A stretch of 64,000 nt of DNA, taken from positions 27,293,904-27,357,903 of the forward strand of contig CM042536.1 of assembly GCA_023630585.1 (NCBI GenBank). The letters run 5' to 3'. The notes beneath the pieces are model-generated. The model did not search any database. It was given only the letters and a program-made list of their open reading frames with translations, and had not been told where the DNA came from. Positions 1 to 13,500 of the stretch are shown here, piece by piece. Each line of letters starts with the position of its first letter. Position 1 is the stretch's first letter. This stretch comes from Cranoglanis bouderius. Taxonomy: Eukaryota > Chordata > Actinopteri > Siluriformes > Cranoglanididae. The translations under genes and the position numbers were made by a program.

Positions 1-1460
1 AGTGTATCTGCAGTGTGTGTACATATCTGAGTGTGTGTGTCTATATTTGTGAGTGTGTGTGTGTATGTCTGCAAGTGTGTGTGTGTATGTCTGTGAGTGT
101 ATGTGTGTATGTCTGTGAGTGTGTGTGTGTATGTCTGTGAGTGTGTGTTTATAGTCTTTGAGTGTGTGTGCATGTCTGTGAGTGTGTGCGTTTATGTCTG
201 TGGAGGTGGCTGTCAAGGCAAGTATGTCTGTGGGAGTGTGTGTGTATGTCTGTGTGAGTGTGTGTGTGTATGTCTGTGAGTGTGTGTGTATGTCTTGTGA
301 GTGTGTGTGTTTATGTCTGTGAGTGTGTGTGTATGTCTGTGAAGTGTGTGTGTGTATGTCTGTGTGTGTGTGTATCTCTGTAGTGTGTGTGTGTATGTGT
401 GTGTATGTCTGTGAGTGTGTGTATGTGTGTATGTCAGTGAGTGTGTGTATGTGTGTGTGTGTGTGTGTGTGTCTGTGAGTGTGTGTATGCCTCTGTGAAT
501 GTGTGTGTATGCCTGTGGAATGTGTAACAGTGTATGTCTGTGAGTGTGTGTGAGTGTGTGTATATCTGTGAGTGTGTATGCCTGTGGAATGTGTGTGTCT
601 ATGTCTTTGAGTGTGTACTTCTTGTGTATGCCTGTGAGTGCATTATGTGTATGCCTGTGAATGTGTGTGTATGTCTGTGGAGTGTGTATGCCTGTGAATG
701 TGTGTGTATGTCTGTGAGTGTGTGTATGCCTGTGTGAATGTGTGTATGTCTGTGAGTGTGTATGCCTGTGGAATGTGTGTGTATGTCTGTGTGTATGTGT
801 ATGCCTGTGAGTATGTATGTGTATGCCTGTGAATGTGTGTGTATGTATGTGAGTGTGTATGCCTGTGATATGTGTGTGTGTATGTTCTGAAGTGTGTATG
901 CCTGGGTGGAATGTGTGTGTATGTCTGTGAGTGTGTATGACTGTGAATCGTGTGTGCATGTCTGTGAGTTTGTATGCCTGTGTGAATGTGTGTGGCTGTG
1001 TGTCTGTGAGTGTGTGTGTGTGTCTGTGAGTGTGTGTGTGTCTGGAGGAGTGTGTGTGTGTCTGTGAGTGTGTGTGTGTCTAGAGAGTGTGTGTGTGTGT
1101 CTGTAGAGTGTGTGTGTCTCTGTGAGTGTGTGTATGCTCTGTGAATGTGTATGTGTATGCCTGTGAATGTGTATGTGTATGTCTGTGATGTGTATGCCTG
1201 TGAATGTGTGTGTATGTCTGTGAGTGTGTATGCATGTGAATGTGTGTGTATGTCTGTGAGTGTGTATGCATGTGAATGTGTGTGTATGCCTGTGAGTGTG
1301 TAATATGTGTATGCCTGTGAGTGTGTATGTGTATGCCTGTGGAGTGTGTATGTGTATGCCTGTGAGTGTGTATGTGTATGCCTGTGAGTGTGTATGTGTA
1401 TGTCTGTGAATGTGTGTGTATGTCTGTGTGTGTGTCTGTGGAGTGTGTGTATGCCTGTGA
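1..1460. repeat. Minisatellite field, error-rich terminal part before the gap
   Basis: The stretch is wholly made of T/G-rich monomers of about 18-22 bp around ATGTCTGTGAGTGTG and ATGCCTGTGAATGTG. It is collinear with the cleaner copy that begins near 19,250: both open with the rare word 'ctatatttgtgag' and both later carry the 'gactgtgaatcg' landmark. Unlike that copy it has frequent isolated single-base insertions, such as 'gtggaatg', 'gtatgttctg' and 'atgtcttgtgag'. These look like unpolished long-read errors rather than biology. No gene is seen on either strand. Confidence 0.93.
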
Positions 1461-1560
1461 NNNNNNNNNNNNNNNNNNNNNNNNNNNNNNNNNNNNNNNN
1501 NNNNNNNNNNNNNNNNNNNNNNNNNNNNNNNNNNNNNNNNNNNNNNNNNNNNNNNNNNNN
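1461..1560. other. Assembly gap of exactly 100 N
   Basis: One hundred consecutive N mark a scaffold gap of conventional unknown size. The left flank ends 'gtgtgtatgcctgtga' and the right flank begins 'gtgtatgtgtatgcctgtga'. The paralogous copy around 20,625-20,665 reads through the same words with only two bases between them. The real missing sequence may therefore be close to nothing, or the flanks may overlap. Confidence 0.98.
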
Positions 1561-4500
1561 GTGTATGTGTATGCCTGTGAGTGTGTGTGTATGTCTGTAG
1601 AATGTGTGTATGTCTGTGAGTGTGTATGCCTGTGAATGTGTATGCCTGTGAATGTGTGTGTGTGTCTGTAAGTGTGTGTGTGTCGGTGAGTGTGTGTGTG
1701 TCGGTGAGTGTGTGTGTGTCGGTGAGTGTGTGAATGTCTGTGAGTGTGGTAGTAGTATGCACTCCTGACCAGTGTGTGTATATGCTCCACCTGTGTATGT
1801 GTGTGTGTGTGTATATGTCTGTGAGTGTGTATGCCTGTGGAATGTGTGTGTATGTCTGTGAGTGTGGCTGTGTGTGTGTGTATGTCTGAGTGTATGTCTG
1901 TGAAGTGTGTGTTTGTATATGTCTGTGAGTGTGTGTGTGTGTATGTCTGTGAGTGTGTGTGTGTGTGTATGTCTGTGGAGTGTGTGTGTGTATGTGTGTG
2001 TGAGTGTGTGTGTGTATGTGTAGTGTGAGAGTGGTGTGAAATGAGTGGTGTGTGTATGTCCTGTGTGAGTGTGTGTAGTATGTTCCTGTGGGTGTGTAGT
2101 AGTGTATGTCACCTGTGAGTTTGTGTGTGGTTATGTCTGTGAGTGTGTGTGTGTATGTCTGTGAATGTGTGTGTGTGGTATGTCACTGTGAATGTGTGTG
2201 TGTATATATGCCCTGCGAATGTGTGTGTATGTCTGATGAATGTGTGTGTGTATGTATGTGAGTGTGTGTGTGTCTGAGTGTTTGTGTGTGTTTGTCTGTG
2301 AGTGTGTAATGCGTGTATGCTCTGTAGAATGTGTGCGTATGTCTCGTGAGTGTGTGTAATGTCCACAATGTGTGTATGTCTGTGTGTGTATGTCTGTGTG
2401 TATGTCTGTGTGTGTATGTCTGTGAGTGTGTGTGTATGTCTGTGAGTATGTGTGTATGTCTGTGAGTGTGTGTGTATGTGTGTGTATGTACTGTGAGTGT
2501 GTGTGGCATATGTCAGTGAGTGTGTGTATGTGTGTGTGTGTGTGTGTCTGCTCAGAATGTGTATGCCTGTGAATGTGTGGGGTGTATGCCTGTGAATGTG
2601 TGGTGTGTATGTCTGTGAGTGTGTGTGAGTGTGTGTATGTCTGTGAGTGTGTATGCCTGTGAATGTGTGTCTATGTCCTTTGAGTGTGTATGTGTATGGC
2701 CTGTGAGTGCGTATGTGTAAAGTGCCTGTGAATGTGGTATGTGTGTATGTCTGTGAGTGTGTATGCCTGGTGAATGTGTGTGTATGTCTGTGAGTGTGTA
2801 TGCCTGTGAATGTGTGTATGTCTGTGAGTGTGTATGCTGTGAATGTGTGTGTATGTCTGTGTGTATGTGTATGCCTGTGGAGTATGTATGTGTATGCCTG
2901 TGAATGTGTGTGTGTATGTATGTGAAGTGTGTATGCCTGTGTGAATGTGTGCTATGTCTGTGAGTGTGTATGCCTGTGGAATGTGTGTGTATGTCTGTAG
3001 AGTGTGTATGACTGTGAATCGGGTGTGCATGTCTGTGAGTTTGCTTATGCCTGTGAATGTGTGTGTGTGTGTCTGTGAGTGTGTGTGTGTCTGTGAGTGT
3101 GTGTGTGTCTGAGAGTGTGTGTGTCTGTGAGTGTGTGTGTGTCTGAGAGTGTGTGTGTGTCTGTGTAGTGTGTTGTGTCTCTGTGAGTGTGTGTATGCCT
3201 GTGAATGTGTATGCCTGTGAATGTGTATGTGTATGTCTGTGAGTGTGTATGCCTGTGAATGTGTGTGTATGTCTGTGAGTGTGTATGCATGTAGAATGTG
3301 TGTGTGTATGTCTGTGGGTAGTGTGTATGCATGTGAACTGTGTGTGTATGTCTGTGAGTGTGTAGTGCATGTATGCCTGTGAGTGTGTATGTGTATGCCT
3401 GTGAGTGTGGTATGTGTATGTCTGTGAAGATGTGTGTGTATGTCTGTGTGTGTGTCTGTGGAGTGTGTGTATGCCTGTGAGTGTGTATGTGTATGCTCTG
3501 TGAGTGGTGTGTGTATGTCTTGTGAATGTGTGTATGTCTGTGAGTGTGTGTAGTTTATGTCTGTGAGTGTGTGTATGTCACTGTGAGTGTGTATGTGTAT
3601 GCCTGTGAGTGTGTATGTGTATGCCTGTGAGTGTGTATGTGTATGTCTGTGAATGTGTGTGGCATACTGTCTGTGTGTGTGTCTGTGAGTGTGTGTATGC
3701 CTGTGAGTGTGTATGTGTATGCCTGTGAGTGTGTGTGTATGTCTGTGAATGTGTGTATGTCTGTGAGTGTATGTGTGTTTATGTCATGTGAGTGTGTGTA
3801 TGTTCTGTGAGTGTGTGTGTGTATGTCTGTGTGTGTGGTATCTCTGTGAGTGTGTGTGTATGTGTGTGTATGTCTGTGAATGTGTGTGTATGTGTGTGTA
3901 TGTCAGTGAGTGTGTGTATGTGTGTGTATGTCAGTGAGTGTGTGTATGTGTGTGTACTGTCCAGTGAGTGTGTGTATGTGTGTGTATGTCAGTGAGTGTG
4001 TGTATGTGTGTGTGTGTGTCTGTGAGTGTGTATGCCTGTGAATGTGTGTGTATGCCTGTGAATGTGTGTGTATGTCTGTGAGTATGTGTGAGTGTGTGTA
4101 TGTCTGTGAGTGTGTATGCCTGTGAATGTGTGTGTATGCCTGTGAATGTGTGTGTCTATGTCTGTGAGTGTGTGAGTGTGTGTATGTCTGTGGAGTGTGT
4201 CTATGTCTGAGTGTATGTCTGTGAATGTGTGTGTATGTCTGTGAGTGTGTATGCCTGTGAATGTGTGTGTATGTCTGTGAGTGTGTATGCCTGTGAATGT
4301 GTGTGTATGTCTGTGAGTTTGTATGCCTGTGAATGTGTGTGTATGTCTGTGTGTATGTGTATGCCTGTGAGTATGTATGTGTATGCCTGTGAATGTGTAT
4401 ATGCCTGTGAATGGGTGTGCATGTCTGTGAGTTTATATGCCTGTGAATGTGTGTGTGTGTCTGTGAGTGTGTGTGTGTCTGTGAGTGTGTGTGTGTCTGA

Positions 4501-7500
4501 GAGTGTGTGTGTGTCTGAGAGTGTGTGTGTGTCTGAGAGTGTGTGTGTCTCTGTGAGTGTGTGTATGCCTGTGAATGTGTATGTGTATGCCTGTGAATGT
4601 GTATGTCTGTGAGTGTGTGTGTGTCTGTGAGTGTGTGTGTCTGTGAGTGTGTGTGTGTCTGAGTGTGTGTGTGTGTGTGAGAGAGTGTGTATGTCTGTGA
4701 GGGTGTATGTGTATGTCTGTGAGTGTGTATGTGTATGCCTGTGAATGTGTGTGTGTGTGTATATGTCTGTGAGTGTGTGTATATGTATGTGAGTGTGTGT
4801 ATATGTATGTGAGTGTGTGTATGTCTGAGTGTGTGTGTGTGTGTATGCCTGAGTGTGTGTATGTCTGTGAGTGTGTATGTGTATGCCTGTGAATGTGTGT
4901 GTATGTCTGTGAGTGTGTGTTTGTATGTCTGAGAGTGTGTGTGTGTATGTCTGTGACTGTGTGTGTATGTCTGTGAGTGTGTGTATGTGTGTGTATGTCT
5001 GTGTGTGTGTATGTGTGTGTATGTCTGTGAGTGTGTGTATGTGTGTGCATGTCTGTGAGTGTGTATGCCTGTGAATGTGTGTGTATGTCTGTGAGTGTGT
5101 GTATGTCTGTGAGTGTGTGTGTATGTCTGAGTGTGTGTGTGTATGTCTGAGAGTGTGTGTATGTCTGAGTGTGTGTGTATGTCTGAGTGTGTGTGTATGT
5201 CTGTGAGTGTGTGTGTGTCTGTGAGTGTGTGTGTGTCTGAGAGTGTGTGTGTGTGTATGTCTGAGTGTGTGTGTGTGTATGTCTGTGAGTGTGTGTGTGT
5301 ATGCCTGTGAGTGTGTGTGTGTATGTCTGTGAGTGTGTGTGTGTGTGTATGTCTGTGAGTGTGTGTATGTGTATGCCTGTGAGTGTGTATGTGTCTGCCT
5401 GTGAATGTGTGTGTATGTCTGTGAGTGTGTATGCCTGTGATTGTGTGTGTGTCTGTGTGTGTGTGAATGTGTGTGTGTATGCCTGTGAATGTGTGTGTAT
5501 TTCTGTGAATGTGTGTGTATTTCTGTGAATGTGTGTGTATTTCTGTGAATGTGTGTGTATGTCTGAGAGTGTGTGTGTATGTCTGAGAGTGTGTGTGTAT
5601 GTCTGTGGGTGTGGGTGTGTATGTCTGTGAGTGTGTGTGTATTTCTGTGAGTTTGTGTGTGTATGTCTGTGAGTGTGTGTGTATGTCTGTGAGTGTGTGT
5701 GTGTATATATGCCTGCGAATGTGTGTGTATGTCTGTGAATGTGTGTGTTTGTCTGTGAGTGTATACGTGTATGCCTGTGAATGTGTGCGTATGTCTGTGA
5801 GTGTGTGCATGTCTGTGTGTGCATGTCTGTGTGTGTATGTCTGTGAGTGTATGTCTGTGAGTGTGTGTGTATGTGTGTGTATGTTAGTGAGTGTGTGTAT
5901 GTGTGTGTGTGTGTTTGTCTGTGAGTGTATACGTGTATGCCTGTGAATGTGTGCGTATGTCTGTGAGTGTGTGTATGTCTGTGTGTGCATGTCTGTATGT
6001 CTGTGTGTGTATGTCTGTGAGTGTGTGTGTATGTCTGTGAGTGTGTGTGTATGTCTGAGTGTGTGTGTCTATATTTGTGAGTGTGTGTGTGTATGTCTGT
6101 GAGTGTGTGTGTGTATGTCTGTGAGTGTGTGTGTGTATGTCTGTGAGTGTGTGTTTATGTCTTTGAGTGTGTGTGTTTATGTCTGTGTGTGTGCGTTTAT
6201 GTCTGTGAGTGTGTGCGTTTATGTCTGTGAGTGTGTGCGTTTGTCTGTGAGTGTGTGTGTTTATGTCTGTGAGTGTGTGTGTTTATGTCTGTGAGTGTGT
6301 GTGTTTATGTCTGTGAGTGTGTGTGTATGTCTGTGAGTGTGTGTGTATGTGTGTGTATGTCTGTGAGTGTGTGTGTATGTGTGTGTATGTCTGTGAGTGT
6401 GTGTGTATGTGTGTGTATGTCAGTGAGTGTGTGTATGTGTGTGTGTGTGTGTGTCTGTGAGTGTGTATGCCTGTGAATGTGTGTGTATGCCTGTGAATGT
6501 GTGTGTATGTCTGTGAGTGTGTGTGAGTGTGTGTATGTCTGTGAGTGTGTATGCCTGGGAATGTGTGTCTATGTCTTTGAGTGTGTATGTGTATGCCTGT
6601 GAGTGCGTATGTGTATGCCTGTGAATGTGTGTGTATGTCTGTGAGTGTGTATGCCTGTGAATGTGTGTGTATGTCTGTGAATGTGTGTGTATGTCTGTGA
6701 ATGTGTGTATGTCTGTGAGTGTGTATGCCTGTGAATGTGTGTGTATGTCTGTGTGTATGTGTATGCCTGTGAGTATGTATGTGTATGCCTGTGAATGTGT
6801 GTGTATGTCTGTGAGTGTGTATGCCTGTGAATGTGTGTGTATGTCTGTGAGTGTGTATGACTGTGAATCGGTGTGCATGTCTGTGAGTTTGTATGCCTGT
6901 GAATGTGTGTGTGTGTCTGTGAGTGTGTGTGTGTCTGTGAGTGTGTGTGTGTCTGTGAGTGTGTGTGTGTCTGTGAGTGTGTGTGTGTCTGTGAGTGTGT
7001 GTGTGTCTGTGAGTGTGTGTGTGTCTGAGAGTGTGTGTGTGTCTGAGAGTGTGTGTGTGTCTGAGAGTGTGTGTGTGTCTGAGAGTGTGTGTGTGTCTGA
7101 GAGTGTGTGTATGCCTGTGAATGTGTATGTGTATGCCTGTGAATGTGTATGTGTATGTCTGTGAGTGTGTATGCCTGTGAATGTGTGTGTATGTCTGTGA
7201 GTGTGTATGCATGTGAATGTGTGTGTATGTCTGTGAGTGTGTATGCATGTGAATGTGTGTGTATGCCTGTGAGTGTCTATGTGTATGCCTGTGAGTGTCT
7301 ATGTGTATGCCTGTGAGTGTCTATGTGTATGCCTGTGAGTGTCTATGTGTATGCCTGTGAGTGTCTATGTGTATGCCTGTGAGTGTGTATGTGTATGCCT
7401 GTGAACGTGTGTGTATGTCTGTGAGTGTGTCTGTGAGTGTGTGTATGCCTGTGAGTGTGTATGTGTATGCCTGTGAGTGTGTGTGTATGTCTGTGAATGT

Positions 7501-10500
7501 GTGTATGTCTGTGAGTGTGTATGCCTGTGAATGTGTATGCCTGTGAATGTGTATGCCTGTGAATGTGTATGCCTGTGAATGTGTATGCCTGTGAATGTGT
7601 GTGTATGTCTGTAAGTGTGTGTGTGTCGGTGAGTGTGTGTGTGTCGGTGAGTGTGTGAATGTCTGTGAGTGTGTATGTGTATGCCTCTGACAGTGTGTGT
7701 ATATGCCTGTGTATGTGTGTGTGTGTGTATATGTCTGTGAGTGTGTATGCCTGTGAATGTGTGTGTATGTCTGTGAGTGTGTGTGTGTGTGTGTATGTCT
7801 GAGTGTATGTCTGTGAGTGTGTGTGTGTGTGTGTATGTCTGAGTGTATGTCTGTGAGTGTGTGTGTGTATGTCTGTGAGTGTGTGTGTGTGTGTATGTCT
7901 GTGAGTGTGTGTGTGTATGTGTGTGTGAGTGTGTGTGTGTATGTGTGTGTGAGAGTGTGTGTGAGTGTGTGTGTATGTCTGTGAGTGTGTGTGTATGTCT
8001 GTGGGTGTGTGTGTGTATGTCTGTGAGTTTGTGTGTGTATGTCTGTGAGTGTGTGTGTGTATGTCTGTGAATGTGTGTGTGTATATATGCCTGCGAATGT
8101 GTGTGTATGTCTGTGAATGTGTGTGTATGTATGTGAGTGTGTGTGTGTCTGAGTGTTTGTGTGTGTTTGTCTGTGAGTGTGTACGTGTATGCCTGTGAAT
8201 GTGTGCGTATGTCTGTGAGTGTGTGTATGTCAATGTGTGTATGTCTGTGTGTGTATGTCTGTGTGTATGTCTGTGTGTGTATGTCTGTGAGTGTGTGTGT
8301 ATGTCTGTGAGTGTGTGTGTATGTCTGAGTGTGTGTGTAAATGTCTGTGAGTGTGTGTGTATGTCTGTGAGTGTGTGTGTATGCCTGAGTGTGTATGTGT
8401 GTGTGTATGTCTGTGTGTGTATGTCTGTGAGTGTATGTCTGTGAGTGTGTGTGTCTATATCTGTGAGTGTGTGTGTGTATGTCTGTGAGTGTGTGTGTAT
8501 GTCTTTGAGTGTGTGTGTTTATGTCTGTGAGTGTGTGTGTTTATGTCTGTGAGTGTGTGTATATGTATGTGAGTGTGTGTATGTCTGAGTGTGTGTGTGT
8601 GTGTATGCCTGAGTGTGTGTATGTCTGTGAGTGTGTACGTGTATGCCTGTGAATGTGTATGTATGTCTGTGTGTGTGTGTGTATGTCCGAGTGTGTGTGT
8701 ATGTGTGTATGTCTGTGAGTGTGTGTTTGTATGTCTGTGAGTGTGTGTATGTGTGTATGTCTGTGAGTGTGTGTGTATGTCTGTGAGTGTGTGTGTATGT
8801 CTGTGAGTTTGTGTGTGTATGTCTGTGAGTTTGTGTGTGTATGTCTGTGAGTTTGTGTGTATGTCTGTGAGTGTGTGTGTATGTCTGTGAGTGTGTGTGT
8901 GTATGTCTGTGAGTGTGTGTGTGTATATGCCTGCGAAGGTGTGTGTATGTCTGTGAATGTGTGTGTGAGTGTGTGTGTGTCTGTGAGTATGTGTGTATGT
9001 CTGTGAGTGTGTGTGTATGTCAGTGTGTGTGTGTATGTCTGTGAATGTGTGTGTGAATGTATGTGTATGACTGTGAGTGTGTGTCTTTGTCTATGTATGT
9101 GTATGTCTGTGAGTGTGTGTGTGTGTGTATGCCTGTGAGTGTGTGTGTGTGTGTGTGTGTATGTCTGTGAGTGTGTGTGTGTATGTCTGTGAGTGTGTGT
9201 GTGTATGTCTGTGAGTGTGTGTGTATGTGTGTGTGTGTGTGTGTATGTGTGTGTGAGTGTGTGTGTATGTGTGTGTGAGTGTGTGTGTATGTGTGTGTGA
9301 GTGTGTGTGTGTATGTCTGTGGGTGTGTGTGTGTATGCCTGTGAGTGTGTGTGTATGTCTGTGAGTGTGTGTGTGTATGTCTGTGTGTGTGTGTGTATGT
9401 CTGTGAGTGTGTGTGTGTATATATGCCTGCGAATGTGTGTGTATGTCTGTGAATGTGAGTGTATGTATGTGAGTGTGTGTGTGTCTGAGTGTTTGTGTGT
9501 GTGTTTGTCTGTGAGTGTGTACGTGTATGCCTGTGAATGTGTGCGTATGTCTGTGAGTGTGTGCATGTCTGTGTGTGTATGTCTGTGTGTGTATGTCTGT
9601 GTGTGTATGTCTGTGTGTGTATGTCTGTGTGTGTATGTCTGTGAGTGTGTGTGTGGGTCTGTGAATATGTGTGTGTGTCTGTGAGTGTGTGTGTATGTCT
9701 GTGAGTGTGTGTGTATGTCTGAGAGTGTGTGTGTGTATGTCTGTGAGTGTATGTGTATGCCTGAGTGTGTATGTGTGTGTGTATGTCTGTGTGTGTATGT
9801 CTGTGAGTGTGTGTGTGTATGTCTGTGAGTGTGTGTGTGTGTATGTCTGTGAGTGTGTGTTTATGTCTGTGAGTGTGTGTGTTTATGTCTGTGAGTGTGT
9901 GTGTTTATGTCTGTGAGTGTGTGTATGTCTGTGAGTGTGTGTGTGTCTGTGAGTGTGTGTGTGTATGTCTGTGTGTGTGTATCTCTGTGAGTGTGTGTGT
10001 ATGTGTGTGTATGTCTGTGAATGTGTGTGTATGTGTGTGTATGTCAGTGAGTGTGTGTATGTGTGTGTGTGTGTCTGTGAGTGTGTATGCCTGTGAATGT
10101 GTGTGTATGCCTGTGAATGTGTGTGTATGTCTGTGAGTATGTGTATGTCTGTGAGTGTGTATGCCTGTGAATGTGTGTGTATGTCTGTGAATGTGTGTCT
10201 ATTTCTGTGAGTGTGTGAGTGTGTGTATGTCTGTGAGTGTGTCTATGTCTGAGTGTATGTCTGTGAATGTGTGTGTATGTCTGTGAGTGTGTATGCCTGT
10301 GAATGTGTGTGTATGTCTGTGAGTGTGTATGCCTGTGAATGTGTGTATGTCTGTGAGTTTGTATGCCTGTGAATGTGTGTGTATGTCTGTGTGTATGTGT
10401 ATGCCTGTGAGTATGTATGTGTATGCCTGTGAATGTGTATGCCTGTGAATGGGTGTGCATGTCTGTGAGTTTGTATGCCTGTGAATGTGTGTGTGTGTCT

Positions 10501-13500
10501 GTGAGTGTGTGTGTCTGTGAGTGTGTGTGTGTCTGAGAGTGTGTGTGTGTCTGAGAGTGTGTGTGTGTCTGAGAGTGTGTGTGTCTCTGTGAGTGTGTGT
10601 ATGCCTGTGAATGTGTATGTGTATGCCTGTGAATGTGTATGTCTGTGAGTGTGTGTGTGTCTGTGAGTGTGTGTGTGTCTGTGAGTGTGTGTGTGTGTCT
10701 GAGTGTGTGTGTGTGTGTGAGAGTGTGTATGTCTGTGAGGGTGTATGTGTATGTCTGTGAGTGTGTATGTGTATGCCTGTGAATGTGTGTGTGTGTGTAT
10801 ATGTCTGTGAGTGTGTGTATATGTATGTGAGTGTGTGTATGTCTGAGTGTGTGTGTGTGTGTATGCCTGAGTGTGTGTATGTCTGTGAGTGTGTATGTGT
10901 ATGCCTGTGAATGTGTGTGTATGTCTGTGAGTGTGTGTTTGTATGTCTGAGAGTGTGTGTGTGTATGTCTGTGACTGTGTGTGGATGTCTGTGAGTGTGT
11001 ATGCCTGTGAATGTGAGTGTATGTCTGTGTGTATATGTCTGTTAGTGTGTGTGTATTTCTGTGAGTGTGTGTGTGTATGTCTGTGAGTGTGTGTGTGTAT
11101 GTCTGTGAGTGTGTGTGTATGTCTGTGAGTGTGTGTGTATGTCTGTGAGTGTGTGTGTGAATGTCTGAGTCTGTGTCTATGTGTGTGTGTTTGTATGTCT
11201 GTGAGTGTGTGTGTGTGTGTATGTCTGTGAGTGTGTGTGTGTGTATATGTCTGGGTGTGTGTTTGTCTGTGTGTGTGTGTATGTCTGTGAGCATGTGTCT
11301 ATCTCTGTGAATGTATGTGTGTATGTCTGTGAGTGTATATGTGTATGCCTGTGAATGTGTGTCTGTGTGTGTCTGCTGTGAGTGTGCGTGTGTATGTGTG
11401 TCTGTGAGCATGTGTTTATGTCTGTGAGTGTGTGTGTATGTGTGTGTATGTCTGTGAGTGTGTGTGTATGTGTGTGTATGTCTGTGAGTGTGTGTATGTG
11501 TGTGTATGTCTGTGAGTGTGTGTATGTGTGTGCATGTCTGTGAGTGTGTATGCCTGTGAATGTGTGTGTATGTCTGTGAGTGTGTGTATGTCTGTGAGTG
11601 TGTGTGTATGTCTGAGTGTGTGTGTATGTCTGAGTGTGTGTGTATGTCTGTGAGTGTGTGTGTGTCTGTGAGTGTGTGTGTGTGTATGTCTGAGAGTGTG
11701 TGTGTGTGTATGTCTGAGTGTGTGTGTGTGTATGTCTGTGAGTGTGTGTGTGTATGTCTGTGAGTGTGTGTGTGTGTATGTCTGTGAGTGTGTGTATGTG
11801 TATGCCTGTGAGTGTGTATGTGTCTGCCTGTGAATGTGTGTGTATGTCTGTGAGTGTGTATGCCTGTGAATGTGTGTGTGTCTGTGTGTGTGTGAATGTG
11901 TGTGAGTGTATGTCTGTGAGTGTGTATGTCTGTGAGTGTGTATGCCTGTGAATGTGTGTGTATTTCTGTGAATGTGTGTGTATGTCTGAGAGTGTGTGTG
12001 TATGTCTGAGAGTGTGTGTGTATGTCTGAGAGTGTGTGTGTATGTCTGAGAGTGTGTTTGTATGTCTGTGAGTGTGTGTGTATGTGTGTGTGAGTTTGTA
12101 TGTCTGTGAGTGTGTGTGTGTGTTTGTATGTCTGTGAGTGTGTGTGTATGTGTGTGTGTTTGTATGTCTGTGAGTGTGTGTATGTCTGAGTGTGTGTGTG
12201 TATGTCTGAGTGTGTGTGTGTGTGTATGAGTATGCCTGTGTGTGTATGTCTGTGTGTGTGTGAATATCTTTGAGTGTGTGTGTGTGTATGTATGTGAGTA
12301 TGTGTGTATGTCTGTGAGTGTATGTGTGTATGTCTGTGAGTGTGTGTGAATGGCTGTGAGTGTGTGTGAATGGCTGTGAGTGTGTGTGTATGTCTGTGAG
12401 TGTGTGTGTATGCGTGTGTGTATGTCTGTGAGTGTGTGTGTGTGTGTGAGTGTGTGTAAGTCTGTGAGTGTGTGTGTGTATGTCTGTGAGTGTGTGTGTG
12501 TGTATGTCTGTGAGTGTGTGTGTGCGTATGTCTCTGAGTGTGTGTTTGTGTGTATGTCTGTGAGTGTGTATCTCTGTGAGTGTGTGTGTATGTCTGTGAA
12601 TGTGTGTGTTTGTGTGTGTATGTCATTGAGTGTGTGTATGTGTGTGTGTGTGTCTGTGAGTGTGTATGCCTGTGAATGTGTGTGTATGCCTGTGAATGTG
12701 TGTGTATGCCTGTGAATGTGTGTGTATGTCTGTGAGTATGTGTGTATGTCTGTGAGTATGTGTGTATGTCTGTGAGTATGTGTGTATGTCTGTGAGTATG
12801 TGTGAGTGTGTGTATGTCTGTGAGTGTGTATGCCTGTGAATGTGTGTGTATGCCTGTGAATGTGTGTCTATGTCTGTGAGTGTGTGAGTGTGTGTATGTC
12901 TGTGAGTGTGTGTATGTCTGTGAGTGTGTCTATGTCTGAGTGTATGTCTGTGAATGTGTGTGTATGTCTGTGAGTGTGTATGCCTGTGAATGTGTGTGTA
13001 TGTCTGTGAGTGTGTATGCCTGTGAATGTGTGTATGTCTGTGAGTTTGTATGCCTGTGAATGTGTGTGTATGTCTGTGTGTATGTGTATGCCTGTGAGTA
13101 TGTATGTGTATGCCTGTGAATGTGTGTGTATGTATGTGAGTGTGTATGTCTGTGAATGTGTGTGTATGTCTGTGAGTGTGTATGCCTGTGAATGGGTGTG
13201 CATGTCTGTGAGTTTGTATGCCTGTGAATGTGTGTGTGTGTCTGTGAGTGTGTGTGTGTCTGTGAGTGTGTGTGTGTCTGAGAGTGTGTGTGTGTGTCTG
13301 AGAGTGTGTGTGTCTCTGTGAGTGTGTGTATGCCTGTGAATGTGTATGCCTGTGAATGTGTATGTGTATGTCTGTGAGTGTGTGTGTGTATGTCTGTGAA
13401 TGTGTGTGTATGTCTGTGAGTGTGTGTGTGTCTGTGAGTGTGTGTGTGACTGTGAGTGTGTGTGTGTCTGAGTGTGTGTGTGTGTGTGAGAGTGTGTATG

